Assembly (NCBI GenBank): GCA_023818965.1
Contig: JAMWCD010000003.1
Coordinates: 1 to 64,000, forward strand
Length of the DNA stretch: 64,000 nucleotides
Origin: Candidatus Omnitrophota bacterium
Lineage (GTDB): Bacteria; Ratteibacteria; UBA8468; B48-G9; DTJG01
Direction: 5' to 3'
The notes below the pieces were generated by a model, which was given only the letters and a program-made list of their open reading frames with translations, was not told the DNA's origin and did not search any database. Made by a program: the position numbers and the translations under genes. The stretch's first letter is position 1. The number at the start of each line of letters is the position of its first letter. Shown one piece after another: positions 8,573 through 17,952 of the stretch.

Positions 8573-9295
8573 ATGGAAAAAATTTTTTACATCTTTTTGT
8601 TTTTTATTTTTTTGTTCGAAAATTCTGCAATGGCACAAAGAGAAATTTTTGTTATTAAAAAAATCAATAAAGAAATCACAATTGATGGAAATATCACACC
8701 TGAGGAATGGGGAACAAAACCAACAATAACCAGATTTTATAGAGCCGACAACATTGAAAAGCCAGTTAACTCAAAAACTTCTGTATGGATTCTATATGAT
8801 CATCAATACCTCTATGTGGCAGCTCATATAGAAGATAAGGACATTATCGCAAACTGCACAAAGAAAGATAGTTTCGGACTTTTCTCTGATGATGTTTTTG
8901 AACTTTTCATAAAACCAAACTTTAAATCAAAATATTTTTACGAGATAGATGTCAATCCTGTTGGAACTGTTTTTGACGCATGCCTTCAGTTCAGACACTT
9001 ATACCTTCATAATGCCATTGAATTTTCATCTGGTGTTGTTTGTGCAATAAAAATATATGGAACACTGAACAACATGAAAGATACAGATGCTGGTTGGGAT
9101 ATTGAATTAAAAATACCTTTTTCTTCTTTTGATGGAATCTGTCCACCCAAAAAAGGTGATACATGGTATTTTGCTGTTTGCAGAACTGAATATTCAGTTT
9201 TCTTACCAAATGGCAAGGAATATTCAAGTTCGGCAAGATTGAGGAAACTTGACTTTCATTCTTACGATGACTATGACATCATGCTTTTTAAATAA
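8573..9295 (+). CDS. Secreted CBM9-like carbohydrate-binding protein
   Basis: 240 residues with a signal peptide ending near SAMAQ. The rest is a single CBM9-like domain: ITIDGNITPEEWG, YDHQYLYVAAHIEDKDI, SDDVFELFIKP and GWDIELKIPFSSF are the typical strands of carbohydrate-binding family 9-like proteins. No catalytic domain is present, so it is likely a binding protein or accessory module. An AGGAGG ribosome site lies 6 bases before the ATG. It is transcribed away from the Gfo/Idh gene. Confidence 0.8.
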   Translation: MEKIFYIFLFFIFLFENSAMAQREIFVIKKINKEITIDGNITPEEWGTKPTITRFYRADNIEKPVNSKTSVWILYDHQYLYVAAHIEDKDIIANCTKKDSFGLFSDDVFELFIKPNFKSKYFYEIDVNPVGTVFDACLQFRHLYLHNAIEFSSGVVCAIKIYGTLNNMKDTDAGWDIELKIPFSSFDGICPPKKGDTWYFAVCRTEYSVFLPNGKEYSSSARLRKLDFHSYDDYDIMLFK

Positions 9296-9326
9296 CATCC
9301 AACCCAGCCTCCGCAGTGGAAAAAAT

Positions 9327-9354
9327 TTGACACCCTGGTTAATAAGTATAAAAT
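9327..9354 (+). promoter_or_regulatory. Promoter of the papain-like protease gene
   Basis: A perfect TTGACA (9327-9332) is followed after 16 bases by TAAAAT (9349-9354), 20 bases before the chosen ATG. Upstream of this promoter, GCCTCCG (9307-9313) is fully complementary to the ribosome-site region CGGAGGC (9364-9370), which could matter for transcripts reading in from the gene before. Confidence 0.65.
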
Positions 9355-9374
9355 TATGGTAATCGGAGGCAATG

Positions 9375-11999
9375 ATGAAAAATAAAAAATTTATCTGGAT
9401 TTTCGGAGCATTCCTTGTTTTCCTGTCATCGCTTTTTGCGCAAACAATTGAAATCGCCCCTTTCAATTCAAAGTTTCTGAATTATTCTAATGAAAACCAA
9501 TCATCAATTGAAATTCCATCACCAATGTCTCTTCCTCCTGCACTTTATTCATCTGCACTGCCATCTTTTGATTTGCGGTCGTATAAAAGGACCACGCCTG
9601 TAAAGGACCAGGGAACTGCAGGAAGTTGCTGGGCTTTTGCTACATATGCATCTCTTGAATCATATCTTCTTTCAAATGGTGAAACATGGGATTTTTCAGA
9701 AAATCATATGAAAAACACATTGAGTTCTTCATATGCAGAAGGATTTGATAGAAAAGCATCTGATGGTGGTAACCAGTTTATGTCAACTGCTTACCTTGTA
9801 AGATGGTCAGGACCAATTTCTGAACTTGATGACCCGTACAATGCAAATTCAAGCACTTCCCCTGAAAATATTAAACCAGTAAAACATGTTCAGGAAGTGG
9901 TTTTCATTCCTGATAGACAAAGTCCAGTAGATAATAATGGCATCAAACAGGCAGTGATGAAATACGGAGCAATTTACACAACAATGTATTACAATAATGC
10001 ATTTCTTGCAAAAGGGAAAAACTATTATTACAATGGTTCTGCAACATCAAATCACGCTGTTTCAATAGTTGGATGGATTGATAATTACAGCAGAACAAAT
10101 TTCTATGGAAGTGCATCAGGAATTCCGCCTGGTGATGGAGCATTTATTGTGAAAAATAGCTGGGGTACATTGTGGGGAGAATCAGGATATTTTTATATCT
10201 CTTACTATGATTCAAATATTGGAAAAAATTGCGTTGTATTTAATAATGCTGAACCAACAAATAACTATGAAACAATATATCAGTATGATCCGCTTGGATG
10301 GGTGACATCGGTTGGATTCAACAGTGACACAGCACATTTTGCAAACATTTACACAGCAAACAGTAATGGATTAATTCAGGCAGTTGGTTTTTATACACCT
10401 GTACAAAATTCTCAATACGAAGTGAAAATTTATAAAAATGTTTCTCAAAATTCACCTGTGGATGGTGTTGTTGCCACAGCAAAAACAGGAATTATTTCAG
10501 ACCCAGGATATCATACGATAAAACTTTCAGAAGATGTCAGTGTTTCAAAAAATGAAAAATTCTCTGCTGTGGTAAAACTCAAAACACCAAATTACAATTA
10601 TCCAATACCTGTTGAAATGCCATTTTCTGGATACAGTAGCAAAGCAAATGCAACACCAGGACAGAGTTTTGTTAGTAAGGATGGTATCAACTGGCAGGAT
10701 ATTACAACATCAATGTCAGGTACAAATGTATGCATAAAGGTTTATGGTTCAGGCAGAGGTATCCAGGTAATCAGTCCTAATGGTAAAGAAATATGGGAAC
10801 AGGGCAGTACTCAAACAATTGCGTGGTCTTACAATGGCGCAGTCAAAGGAAAAATAAAAATTGAACTGCTGAAAAACGAAAAACTTGTTGCAATTATCGC
10901 AACAAATGTATTCATAGGTCTTAATGGAAATGGCTCGTATCAATGGAAAATACCTGCTTCAATGGGTGTCTCGGATTCGTATAAAATCAGGATTACAAAC
11001 ACAGACAATCCTGCCATTACTGACTCAAGTGATGAAACATTCTCCATTATCTCTGGCAAAATCATCGTTGAACATCCTTATGAAAAAGCAAGTTTTTCAA
11101 GGGGAGCAAGTCAGTTGATACAGTGGAAATCATCAGGAAATATCGGCAGTTATGTAAAAATTTATCTTTTAAAATCAGGCATTCCCACAGGAAACATTGC
11201 TACAAGTGCCCCATCAAAAACAAATGGAACAAGTACCTACCTGTGGAGAATTCCACCAAACATAATGCCAGGTGATGATTATTCAATAAAAATTGTCAGT
11301 GTAACAAACACAGAAGTTTATGCAATAAGCCCGGTATTCAGCATTTCTGGTCCTTCTATTAAGGTAACATCACCAGATGGTGGAGAAACATGGTACACAG
11401 GCACGAAACAAAACATTACATGGACATTTAATGGAAATACCGGCTGTTATGTGAAAATTGAATGTTTGAAAGGAACTACTTCAACAATGGTTGCACAGAT
11501 TTTTAATTCAGGATCTTCTGGTTTGTATCAGTGGTCAATCCCTGCTACATTGAAACCATCCTCTGACTATAAAATAAAAATCACATCTGTAAATGAACCA
11601 TATATCACAGATACAAGCGATGAAACATTTTCAATTTCTTCTGGCTCAATAAACGTTATCTCGCCTTCTGCAGGAGAAATATGGAAAACTGGAGAAGTGA
11701 AAACGATTGTGTGGAAATACGAAGGAAATCCAGGTAGTTACGTCAATATTCAACTGACGAAAGATACACAAACATTTATGACAGTAGCAAATTATGTACC
11801 TATCGGTAATGGTGGAACAGGTTCTTATAAATGGAAAATACCAGCAATATTAACTCCTGGTTCTTCGTATAGAATCAAAATTGTCGTAAGCACAAATCCT
11901 CAAATTTCATCAGTAAGTGATAATTTCTCAATTTCTTCAACTACTGTAAATAATATGTTCAACAACAAATATCTTGAGAACTATCACGACGATTATTAA
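9375..11999 (+). CDS. Secreted papain-like (C1A) cysteine protease with lectin-like domain and four Kre9/KNH-type repeats
   Basis: 874 residues. A signal peptide ends near SLFAQ. The peptidase C1A domain (about 62-285) has PVKDQGTAGSCWAF with catalytic Cys85 and the oxyanion Gln, the His in SNHAVSIVGW, and the Asn in VKNSWGTLWGESGYFYISY. A lectin-like region typical of bacterial C1A proteases follows (about 295-455). Then come four tandem domains of about 98 residues built on SP-GGE-W-TG-I-W...YQW-IP...YKIKI, resembling Kre9/KNH (Ser-Thr-rich GPI-anchored type) domains. I start at the second ATG, 5 bases after GGAGG; 9372 is an alternative. It likely acts at the cell surface or outside; the repeats may bind glycans or cell wall. 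Confidence 0.88.
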   Translation: MKNKKFIWIFGAFLVFLSSLFAQTIEIAPFNSKFLNYSNENQSSIEIPSPMSLPPALYSSALPSFDLRSYKRTTPVKDQGTAGSCWAFATYASLESYLLSNGETWDFSENHMKNTLSSSYAEGFDRKASDGGNQFMSTAYLVRWSGPISELDDPYNANSSTSPENIKPVKHVQEVVFIPDRQSPVDNNGIKQAVMKYGAIYTTMYYNNAFLAKGKNYYYNGSATSNHAVSIVGWIDNYSRTNFYGSASGIPPGDGAFIVKNSWGTLWGESGYFYISYYDSNIGKNCVVFNNAEPTNNYETIYQYDPLGWVTSVGFNSDTAHFANIYTANSNGLIQAVGFYTPVQNSQYEVKIYKNVSQNSPVDGVVATAKTGIISDPGYHTIKLSEDVSVSKNEKFSAVVKLKTPNYNYPIPVEMPFSGYSSKANATPGQSFVSKDGINWQDITTSMSGTNVCIKVYGSGRGIQVISPNGKEIWEQGSTQTIAWSYNGAVKGKIKIELLKNEKLVAIIATNVFIGLNGNGSYQWKIPASMGVSDSYKIRITNTDNPAITDSSDETFSIISGKIIVEHPYEKASFSRGASQLIQWKSSGNIGSYVKIYLLKSGIPTGNIATSAPSKTNGTSTYLWRIPPNIMPGDDYSIKIVSVTNTEVYAISPVFSISGPSIKVTSPDGGETWYTGTKQNITWTFNGNTGCYVKIECLKGTTSTMVAQIFNSGSSGLYQWSIPATLKPSSDYKIKITSVNEPYITDTSDETFSISSGSINVISPSAGEIWKTGEVKTIVWKYEGNPGSYVNIQLTKDTQTFMTVANYVPIGNGGTGSYKWKIPAILTPGSSYRIKIVVSTNPQISSVSDNFSISSTTVNNMFNNKYLENYHDDY
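10758..11945 (+). repeat. Four tandem protein-domain repeats (Kre9/KNH-like)
   Basis: Units of about 295-300 bases start near 10758, 11058, 11353 and 11647. Each encodes an opening ISPNGKEIW-like strand, a central IAW/ITW/IVW strand, a YQWKIP turn and a closing YKIKITS...DTSDETFSI strand. They are diverged at the DNA level, so they are old duplications. Confidence 0.75.
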
Positions 12000-12009
12000 A
12001 TTGCTATCA

Positions 12010-12027
12010 CTCATCCCCTATGATGAG
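12010..12027. other. Small intergenic hairpin
   Basis: CTCATC and GATGAG form a perfect 6-bp stem around a 6-base loop just after the protease stop codon. No T-run follows, so I do not call it a terminator. It could protect the 3' end of the upstream mRNA or be chance. Confidence 0.3.
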
Positions 12028-12052
12028 GAGAACTTGAAAAAAAGGAGAAAAG

Positions 12053-13189
12053 ATGTTTGATATTTCAAGAATTAGAAAAGGAAAAACAGGTCGGTTTTCT
12101 TCATGGGATAAAACAGGAAGGAATCAGGACTACTGGATAATTCCACCAGAATCATCAAAAGTTCTTGCTGATATTAAAGGACCAGGAAAAATTACTCATA
12201 TATGGATGACACAGGGAAAAAATTACAGGGAATGTCTGCTGAAAATTACATGGGATGATGCTGGCTATCCTTCTGTACTTGTTCCACTTGGTGATTTCTT
12301 TTGTCTTGGTCATGGCATTGTAAATTCCTTTCAATCACTGTTTTTCACTGCTTCAACAAGGGAAAATAATAAATTTAATAAGGGCTGTGCACTCAACTGT
12401 TATGTTCCGATGCCATTCAGGAAACGTGCCATCATTGAACTTATTAATGAAAGCAAAGAAAAACATTTGCAGTATTTTTATATTGATTACGAAACATACG
12501 ATGAAATTGAAGATGACCAGGGTTATTTCCATGCTGAATTCAGAAGAGCAAATCCATTTGGTGGATGGGGTCCTGAAATTATTGTTAACACACCACAGGC
12601 AGAAATTATGAACAAAGAAAAACTTGCATGGAATAATAATTATGTGATTCTTGAGACAAAAGGAACAGGCCATTATATTGGCTGTAATATCAGTGTTACA
12701 AATTTCCAGGGCACATGGTGGGGCGAAGGAGATGATATGATCTGGGTCGATGGATATAAATGGCCACCTGATTTACACGGCACTGGAAGTGAGGACTATT
12801 TCAATCAGGCATGGGGAATGCAAAAAAATGCCTTTTTGAGAAATGGTTCTTCAATCCATGAACAGGACACTGGTGGATACCAAACATCTTACATCTTTCA
12901 TGTTGAAAATCCAGTAAGATTTCAGAAAGAAATCAAGGTAACCATTGAACACGGTCATGGAAATCATCTTGCAAATGAGTATTCATCTGTGGCATACTGG
13001 TACGCAAGTAAACCAACAAAAATCATTGAGCCACCACCTGTTGAAAAAAGAATGCCTGTGATGAAAAACTATATCACTCATCAATGGATATTCGACAAAA
13101 ATCAACAGTTTACTCCATTCAAAGTAAAACTAACAGACGAAATGAAAAAAATGAAAAGTGAATGGAAAAAGAAACAAACAAAAAAATGA
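12053..13189 (+). CDS. DUF2961 protein (glycoside hydrolase family 172-like)
   Basis: 378 residues. The opening SSWDKTGRNQDYWIIPP, the middle KGPGKITHIWMT and the core DLHGTGSEDYFNQAWG are hallmarks of DUF2961, the family later grouped as GH172 (fructofuranosidase/arabinofuranosidase-type enzymes). The Glu in GSEDYF is in the conserved catalytic region. There is no signal peptide, so it should act in the cytoplasm, unlike many secreted relatives. It is preceded by AAGGAG and overlaps the next gene by ATGA. The exact furanoside substrate is unknown. Confidence 0.88.
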   Translation: MFDISRIRKGKTGRFSSWDKTGRNQDYWIIPPESSKVLADIKGPGKITHIWMTQGKNYRECLLKITWDDAGYPSVLVPLGDFFCLGHGIVNSFQSLFFTASTRENNKFNKGCALNCYVPMPFRKRAIIELINESKEKHLQYFYIDYETYDEIEDDQGYFHAEFRRANPFGGWGPEIIVNTPQAEIMNKEKLAWNNNYVILETKGTGHYIGCNISVTNFQGTWWGEGDDMIWVDGYKWPPDLHGTGSEDYFNQAWGMQKNAFLRNGSSIHEQDTGGYQTSYIFHVENPVRFQKEIKVTIEHGHGNHLANEYSSVAYWYASKPTKIIEPPPVEKRMPVMKNYITHQWIFDKNQQFTPFKVKLTDEMKKMKSEWKKKQTKK

Positions 13190-13836
13190 ATATTCTCCTG
13201 ATATCATCAAGTCCAAGAAAAGAAAAAAGCCAGACATTTGCACTGGCAAAAAAGGTTCTTGCAGGATGTAATCCAGAACAATCAGAAATCATTCATCTTT
13301 GTGATCATGAAATAAAGTTCTGTAAACATTGTGAATTGTGTCATAAAAAAATTATGAATTGCCCGATAAAAGATGATGTCTTGATGATATTGAAAAAGAT
13401 GCTTGATGCTGATGGTATTATTCTTGCAACCCCAAATTACATTAACCAGGTTACGGCTTCCATGAAGGCATTGTTTGACCGTTCAAGCCATTTCATCCAT
13501 TGCAAAAGATTACTGGGTAAATATGTTGGAGGTGTTGTTTCTTCAGGCAGTGGCATGGATAAACCTGTCATTGATTACTTAAAACACTACAGTTTTACCT
13601 GTGGAGCACAATTTGCTGGTAGTGTTTATTCAAAGGTTCCTTTAAGTGAAGAAAAAATGGAAGAGGCATTTATTCTCGGACAAAAACTTGCCACTGCGAT
13701 CAAAAACAAAAAAATTTTTAGCAATCAAATGAAAATTATCGAACAGGGAAAAGATCATTTCAGAAACATCATTATTGCAAGAAAACATGATTGGCAGGAA
13801 GAATATGAATACTGGAAAAACAAAAACTGGTTATAA
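13186..13836 (+). CDS. NADPH-dependent FMN reductase/iron-sulfur flavoprotein-like
   Basis: 216 residues from the ATG at 13186, which overlaps the preceding stop as ATGA; an in-frame ATG at 13162 would add eight residues. It has a flavodoxin-like fold with the phosphate loop MNILLISSSPRKEKSQT and LATPNYINQVTASMKALFDR. A compact cysteine motif, C-x2-C-x2-C-x6-C (CKHCELCHKKIMNC), matches the [4Fe-4S]-binding pattern of iron-sulfur flavoproteins. It is a cytoplasmic electron-transfer flavoprotein. Its place between a GH172-like gene and a sialidase-like gene suggests a redox step in sugar processing, but no partner is evident. Confidence 0.8.
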   Translation: MNILLISSSPRKEKSQTFALAKKVLAGCNPEQSEIIHLCDHEIKFCKHCELCHKKIMNCPIKDDVLMILKKMLDADGIILATPNYINQVTASMKALFDRSSHFIHCKRLLGKYVGGVVSSGSGMDKPVIDYLKHYSFTCGAQFAGSVYSKVPLSEEKMEEAFILGQKLATAIKNKKIFSNQMKIIEQGKDHFRNIIIARKHDWQEEYEYWKNKNWL

Positions 13837-13864
13837 CTTACTACCAATAAAATATCAAAGAACA

Positions 13865-14908
13865 ATGCTTGTCATCAACAATCAGTATGTGAAAAAAATC
13901 GACTATGATAAACTTCCTGTCATTAAACCTTCAAGACATATCATAATCAGCAATGAGCATCCATCATGGCAATTTCAACTTCATAATTATCTCATTTACC
14001 ATGAAGGAAAATTCTGGTGTATGTGGAGTTTTGGACCAGAAGAAGAGGCACGTGTTGGACAAACTGTTATGTATTCAACAAGCAAGGACGGAATTTCCTG
14101 GGAAAGACCAGAAATTCTTGCTCAACCAAAAGATGAAGGTTTTGGTTATATTGCAAGGGGTTTCTGGATTTACAAAAACCAGTTCCTTGCACTTGCTGCT
14201 TATTTCACTGGTCCTGGGGCTTTTGGAAAAGGAAAGAAACTTCAACTTCATGCATACAGGTGGCAATACAGAAAATGGAAGTATATTGGAATTGTTTTTG
14301 ATGACGCTATTAACAATTTTCCGCCGCAATTATTACCCGATGGAAAATGGATGATGACACGAAGGGATGTATTGATGAATGTTTATGTTCTTAAAGGAGG
14401 AGAATCTCTTGACCAATGGGAGTGTTATCCTGTTGTAAAAAGTAAAAACAGATTTAATTTTTTACCTGATGAACCATTCTGGTGGGTACTGGAAGATGGA
14501 AACATTGCAATGTTTTTACGAGACAATAAAGGTGGAAGAAAAATTTTCGGATGTTTTTCCATTGACAATGGAAAAACATGGACAGATCCGGTAAAAACAA
14601 ATTTTCCGAATGCCACGAGTAAATTTTTCGGGTTGAAGACAGGAAAGAATTTTAGAGTATTTATTTCAAATGCCAATAGAAATATGAATGTATTGAGAAA
14701 GCAAATGCATCTATCAGTTTCACTTGACGGCAGGGTTTTTACTGGCATTGCACGACTTGATATTCCAACTGATGGTATGTCAACACTTCAATATCCGCAT
14801 GCAATTGAGTATGATGGAAATTTGCTGATCGCATTTTCCAGAAACAAAAGAATCATTGAATTAATCACAGTTCCTGTTGAAAGAATTGAAAAATTGTTTA
14901 ACATTTAA
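13865..14908 (+). CDS. Sialidase-like (BNR/Asp-box) beta-propeller protein
   Basis: About 347 residues from the ATG at 13865; an open frame reaches back to 13775 but would overlap the previous gene by 62 bases. Asp-box-like motifs occur at STSKDGISW and SIDNGKTWTDP. The pattern of WCMWSFGPE, RGFWIYKNQFLALAAY and MSTLQYPHAIEYDGNLLIAFSRN is like exo-sialidase/BNR_2 propellers. The absence of a signal peptide suggests cytoplasmic action. No clear ribosome site is seen, so translation may depend on the upstream gene. It could be a glycoside hydrolase of another propeller family. Confidence 0.7.
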   Translation: MLVINNQYVKKIDYDKLPVIKPSRHIIISNEHPSWQFQLHNYLIYHEGKFWCMWSFGPEEEARVGQTVMYSTSKDGISWERPEILAQPKDEGFGYIARGFWIYKNQFLALAAYFTGPGAFGKGKKLQLHAYRWQYRKWKYIGIVFDDAINNFPPQLLPDGKWMMTRRDVLMNVYVLKGGESLDQWECYPVVKSKNRFNFLPDEPFWWVLEDGNIAMFLRDNKGGRKIFGCFSIDNGKTWTDPVKTNFPNATSKFFGLKTGKNFRVFISNANRNMNVLRKQMHLSVSLDGRVFTGIARLDIPTDGMSTLQYPHAIEYDGNLLIAFSRNKRIIELITVPVERIEKLFNI

Positions 14909-14930
14909 TGTTGCATGTTAAGGAGGAAGC

Positions 14931-17900
14931 ATGAGAAAAATATTTGTTCTACTTGCAGTGTCAACAATTTCCTGTTTTTCACAAACTCCCTCATTATTCA
15001 AACAGGAAATATTTCCCATTACAAATCCTGGTTTTGAACAGATGTCTGCGGGCTGGAATATCAGGGTTACTGAAAAAGGTCAGGTTGTTCCAGATATTGT
15101 TTATTCTTTTGAAAGTATAGCTGCAGAAGGAAAGTATTCCCTTGCCATAACATTGAACAAAAGAACTGGAACCTATATACCAAGAGCATTCCAGGTTGAA
15201 AAGGGGAAAAAATACTATCTCTGCGCAAAGATAAAAACTGTTGGTGAAATAACAGCAGCCATCAGAGTTGTTTATGGAGCAGTCGGCGAACCATATTCAA
15301 ATAGAATTGGTTATGACTCTGATTGGTCAACAGCAGGAGTAACTTTTGTCGGCGGCAAACATATTTACGGGTATGGAGAACCAAAAAATCCTGACCCAAA
15401 AATTTCTTACTGTGAGTTGCGTCTTGAAGCAAATGGACTCGGAACTGCCTATTTTGATGACATCAGAATCTATGAAATGAAGGAATACGGAGAATATATC
15501 AGATTTAACCTTGTGAAACCTGAAGGCAAACAATATAAAGTAAAAATTCATGGTGTTTGTGGCGCACCAAAATGGTATTTTACAGTTTATCCTGCAAAGA
15601 ATGTTTTTTCTTCTGGAACCCCAGGTCAGTGGATTGACCTCGGGCAATTTGACGAATTCAAAGGTAGAGGCACTGTTTATGCAGGCATTTATTTTGAACC
15701 TGTTTCAGAAAAATTCAATGAAATAGAAGCAATTATTGACTTTGCCTACATGCCTGATGAGTCGTGTATTATAAAAACTTTTCAAAGGAAGACACCTGGA
15801 AATATCATTGGCTTAATCCTGCCAAAAACAGAAAACAACCCTGATTCCTTCCTTTCAGGATTTCATCTTCTTGATGACGATATAAAAAAAAGGAATGAAT
15901 TTGTAAAGTCGCTGAACCTTCCACCAGTAAATTTGAAAAAGTTTTATATTGAAGCACATCTAAAAGGATTTGGCAGTGTTTTCTCAGATCCTGTCATGGT
16001 TGAAACAGAAATTGACACCATCAAAACTATGGGCTTTAATGCCCTTGACACCCAGTATTCTGGGCTCGCAGGTGTCTACAGGCAAATTGCAGAAAAATAT
16101 AACATCAAACAAACACACCATACATTCAGACTCAGTAATCTTCCAAAAGATCCTCAAACAAAAAAGGTTATATGTGACTGGCAAAAAATAAAAGATACAT
16201 GCTCATCTTTCATTGAAAATACACTTGAAAACTTAAGAAAACAGGATCCAGAACAAATACCATTAATAAAATTCATTGATACAGGAGACGAAATTGCAGG
16301 AGAGGTATTTGGTGGTTTTGAATACGAAAATGGGTATAGAGAATATCTTAAATCCCAGGGATTAAAAGAACAGGATTTGAAAATAAAGAACTGGAATGAA
16401 CTGAAAATTTATGGTTTTTGGTCATGGAGGGATTCATGGAAAATGAGACCAACAGATAGAACTGCCGTGGATTCCTGTATCAACTATTACTGGACACTGA
16501 GATACTGGAACTGGTGTACAGCAAAAACATACAGAATACTGGCTGAAGAAATTATTAAAAGAATGCCTGATGTAAGTATTAGAGTAAATTTTGGACCACC
16601 ATGGGCATATGGATACTGTTCTTATATGAGGGGTGCTGAAATATGGGAATTTGCAAGGCAAAATAGTGTGACTGATTTCTGGAATGAGGACTGGCTAAAT
16701 ACTTCGGGCTGGAGAAATGCTGGAATTCAGATGGTTTCATATCTTGTTGATTTAAGCAGAAGTTGTGCAAAAATTAATAATGCTCAACTGAGTGCATTTG
16801 TTATGCCTGTTGGTGGAGAAGCAAATATCCAGTTAAAACTTGCTTCTGTTATTGGAAAAGGAGCAAAAAAAATCGATATCTATCGTTATGGACCTGCCTA
16901 TTATTCGCCTGATAACTGGTCGGGTAGTACTGATATGACATCAGGAGTTGCAAAATTTACAAGGAAACTTGAAAAAGCAGAAAATATTCTTTTTCCGGGT
17001 AAGCCAAGAAATCCTGAGGTTGCCATAATATGGTCAGCAAGTGAACCTGTCTGGGCTACTGATGACGCAAGTATGTGGAATCAACAATTGATTTATCTTG
17101 CACTTCAACACAAACAAATTCCGGTTGACATTGTGGATGAATTTCTTGTTGAAAAAGGCGCTTTGAAAAACTACAAAGTCGCAATATTATCCAGCCAGTA
17201 TCTGAGAAAATCATCAAAAAAGGCAATTGCAGAATGGGTCGCAAATGGTGGAAATTTATTCGTTGATGGAATTCCTGCAACAGGTGATGAATATGGACAG
17301 AATTGCGAATTACTTTTACCTGTTATTGGAATCAATGATATTACAATTGTTGATAGTGCCATTGGAAGGTCATTGAACCCTCAAAATGGTGTGTCTGATG
17401 CAATAAAAACAGGTGTAATAAAAATGAAAAATTCACAGGATTCAATTTATGGGGTTGGAAGAAAAATTCAGTTTAAAATCAGAAACCCTGAGAAAACAAA
17501 AATCATTGGAGAATGGGAAGATGGTAGCCCTGCAATTATTGAACACAGATATGGAAAAGGAAAAGTTTATTATGCTGGTACTTATACAGGGCATTCTTAC
17601 AATGTTCCTGTGATAAGAATCCCAGGAAAAATTGAGACAGGATACAGGGAAAGCGAAAGAAAAATTATTACTGACTTTATCCTTGGTTGTGGTATTAACA
17701 GACCTGTGTGGTGCAATGTTGACTGCATTCAGGCAGACCTGCTTGAAAGTGATTCTGGGTGTGGAATTGTTCTATCCAATTATTCAGGCAGCCCACAAAA
17801 TCAGGTTGAAATTAATATTGATGCGAAAAAAACCATTTCATCAGTAGAATCAGTTCAATACGGACAGTTAAAGTTTACTCAGGATACAAAAACAAAAATT

Positions 17901-17951
17901 GTCAAAATAAATTTGCCTGTTGATGTTTTTGATTTTATTCTCCTGAAATAA
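14931..17951 (+). CDS. Secreted GH42-like glycoside hydrolase with N-terminal jelly-roll module
   Basis: 1006 residues: signal peptide (MRKIFVLLAVSTISCFSQ), a CBM4/9/22-like jelly roll at about 25-185 (NPGFEQMSAGW to TAYFDDIRIYEM), a TIM-barrel region at about 330-660, and a beta-galactosidase-trimerisation-like domain with VAIIWSASEPVWA and WVANGGNLFVDG. Candidate acidic catalytic residues lie in FIDTGDEIAGE and DFWNEDW. The latter matches the paralog at 57781-60213 (MWTEDW). Strong AAGGAGGAAGC precedes the ATG. I place it near GH42 by architecture; the exact family is unsure. Confidence 0.75.
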   Translation: MRKIFVLLAVSTISCFSQTPSLFKQEIFPITNPGFEQMSAGWNIRVTEKGQVVPDIVYSFESIAAEGKYSLAITLNKRTGTYIPRAFQVEKGKKYYLCAKIKTVGEITAAIRVVYGAVGEPYSNRIGYDSDWSTAGVTFVGGKHIYGYGEPKNPDPKISYCELRLEANGLGTAYFDDIRIYEMKEYGEYIRFNLVKPEGKQYKVKIHGVCGAPKWYFTVYPAKNVFSSGTPGQWIDLGQFDEFKGRGTVYAGIYFEPVSEKFNEIEAIIDFAYMPDESCIIKTFQRKTPGNIIGLILPKTENNPDSFLSGFHLLDDDIKKRNEFVKSLNLPPVNLKKFYIEAHLKGFGSVFSDPVMVETEIDTIKTMGFNALDTQYSGLAGVYRQIAEKYNIKQTHHTFRLSNLPKDPQTKKVICDWQKIKDTCSSFIENTLENLRKQDPEQIPLIKFIDTGDEIAGEVFGGFEYENGYREYLKSQGLKEQDLKIKNWNELKIYGFWSWRDSWKMRPTDRTAVDSCINYYWTLRYWNWCTAKTYRILAEEIIKRMPDVSIRVNFGPPWAYGYCSYMRGAEIWEFARQNSVTDFWNEDWLNTSGWRNAGIQMVSYLVDLSRSCAKINNAQLSAFVMPVGGEANIQLKLASVIGKGAKKIDIYRYGPAYYSPDNWSGSTDMTSGVAKFTRKLEKAENILFPGKPRNPEVAIIWSASEPVWATDDASMWNQQLIYLALQHKQIPVDIVDEFLVEKGALKNYKVAILSSQYLRKSSKKAIAEWVANGGNLFVDGIPATGDEYGQNCELLLPVIGINDITIVDSAIGRSLNPQNGVSDAIKTGVIKMKNSQDSIYGVGRKIQFKIRNPEKTKIIGEWEDGSPAIIEHRYGKGKVYYAGTYTGHSYNVPVIRIPGKIETGYRESERKIITDFILGCGINRPVWCNVDCIQADLLESDSGCGIVLSNYSGSPQNQVEINIDAKKTISSVESVQYGQLKFTQDTKTKIVKINLPVDVFDFILLK

Positions 17952-17952
17952 T

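Noticed and set aside
12010-12027. Intrinsic terminator after the protease gene
   Set aside because: There is a 6-bp stem but no T-run on either strand, so only a hairpin is noted.
13775-13864. Longer start for the sialidase-like protein
   Set aside because: It would overlap the flavoprotein gene by 62 bases and its residues (MQENMIGRKNMNTGKTK) are the shadow of that gene's end.
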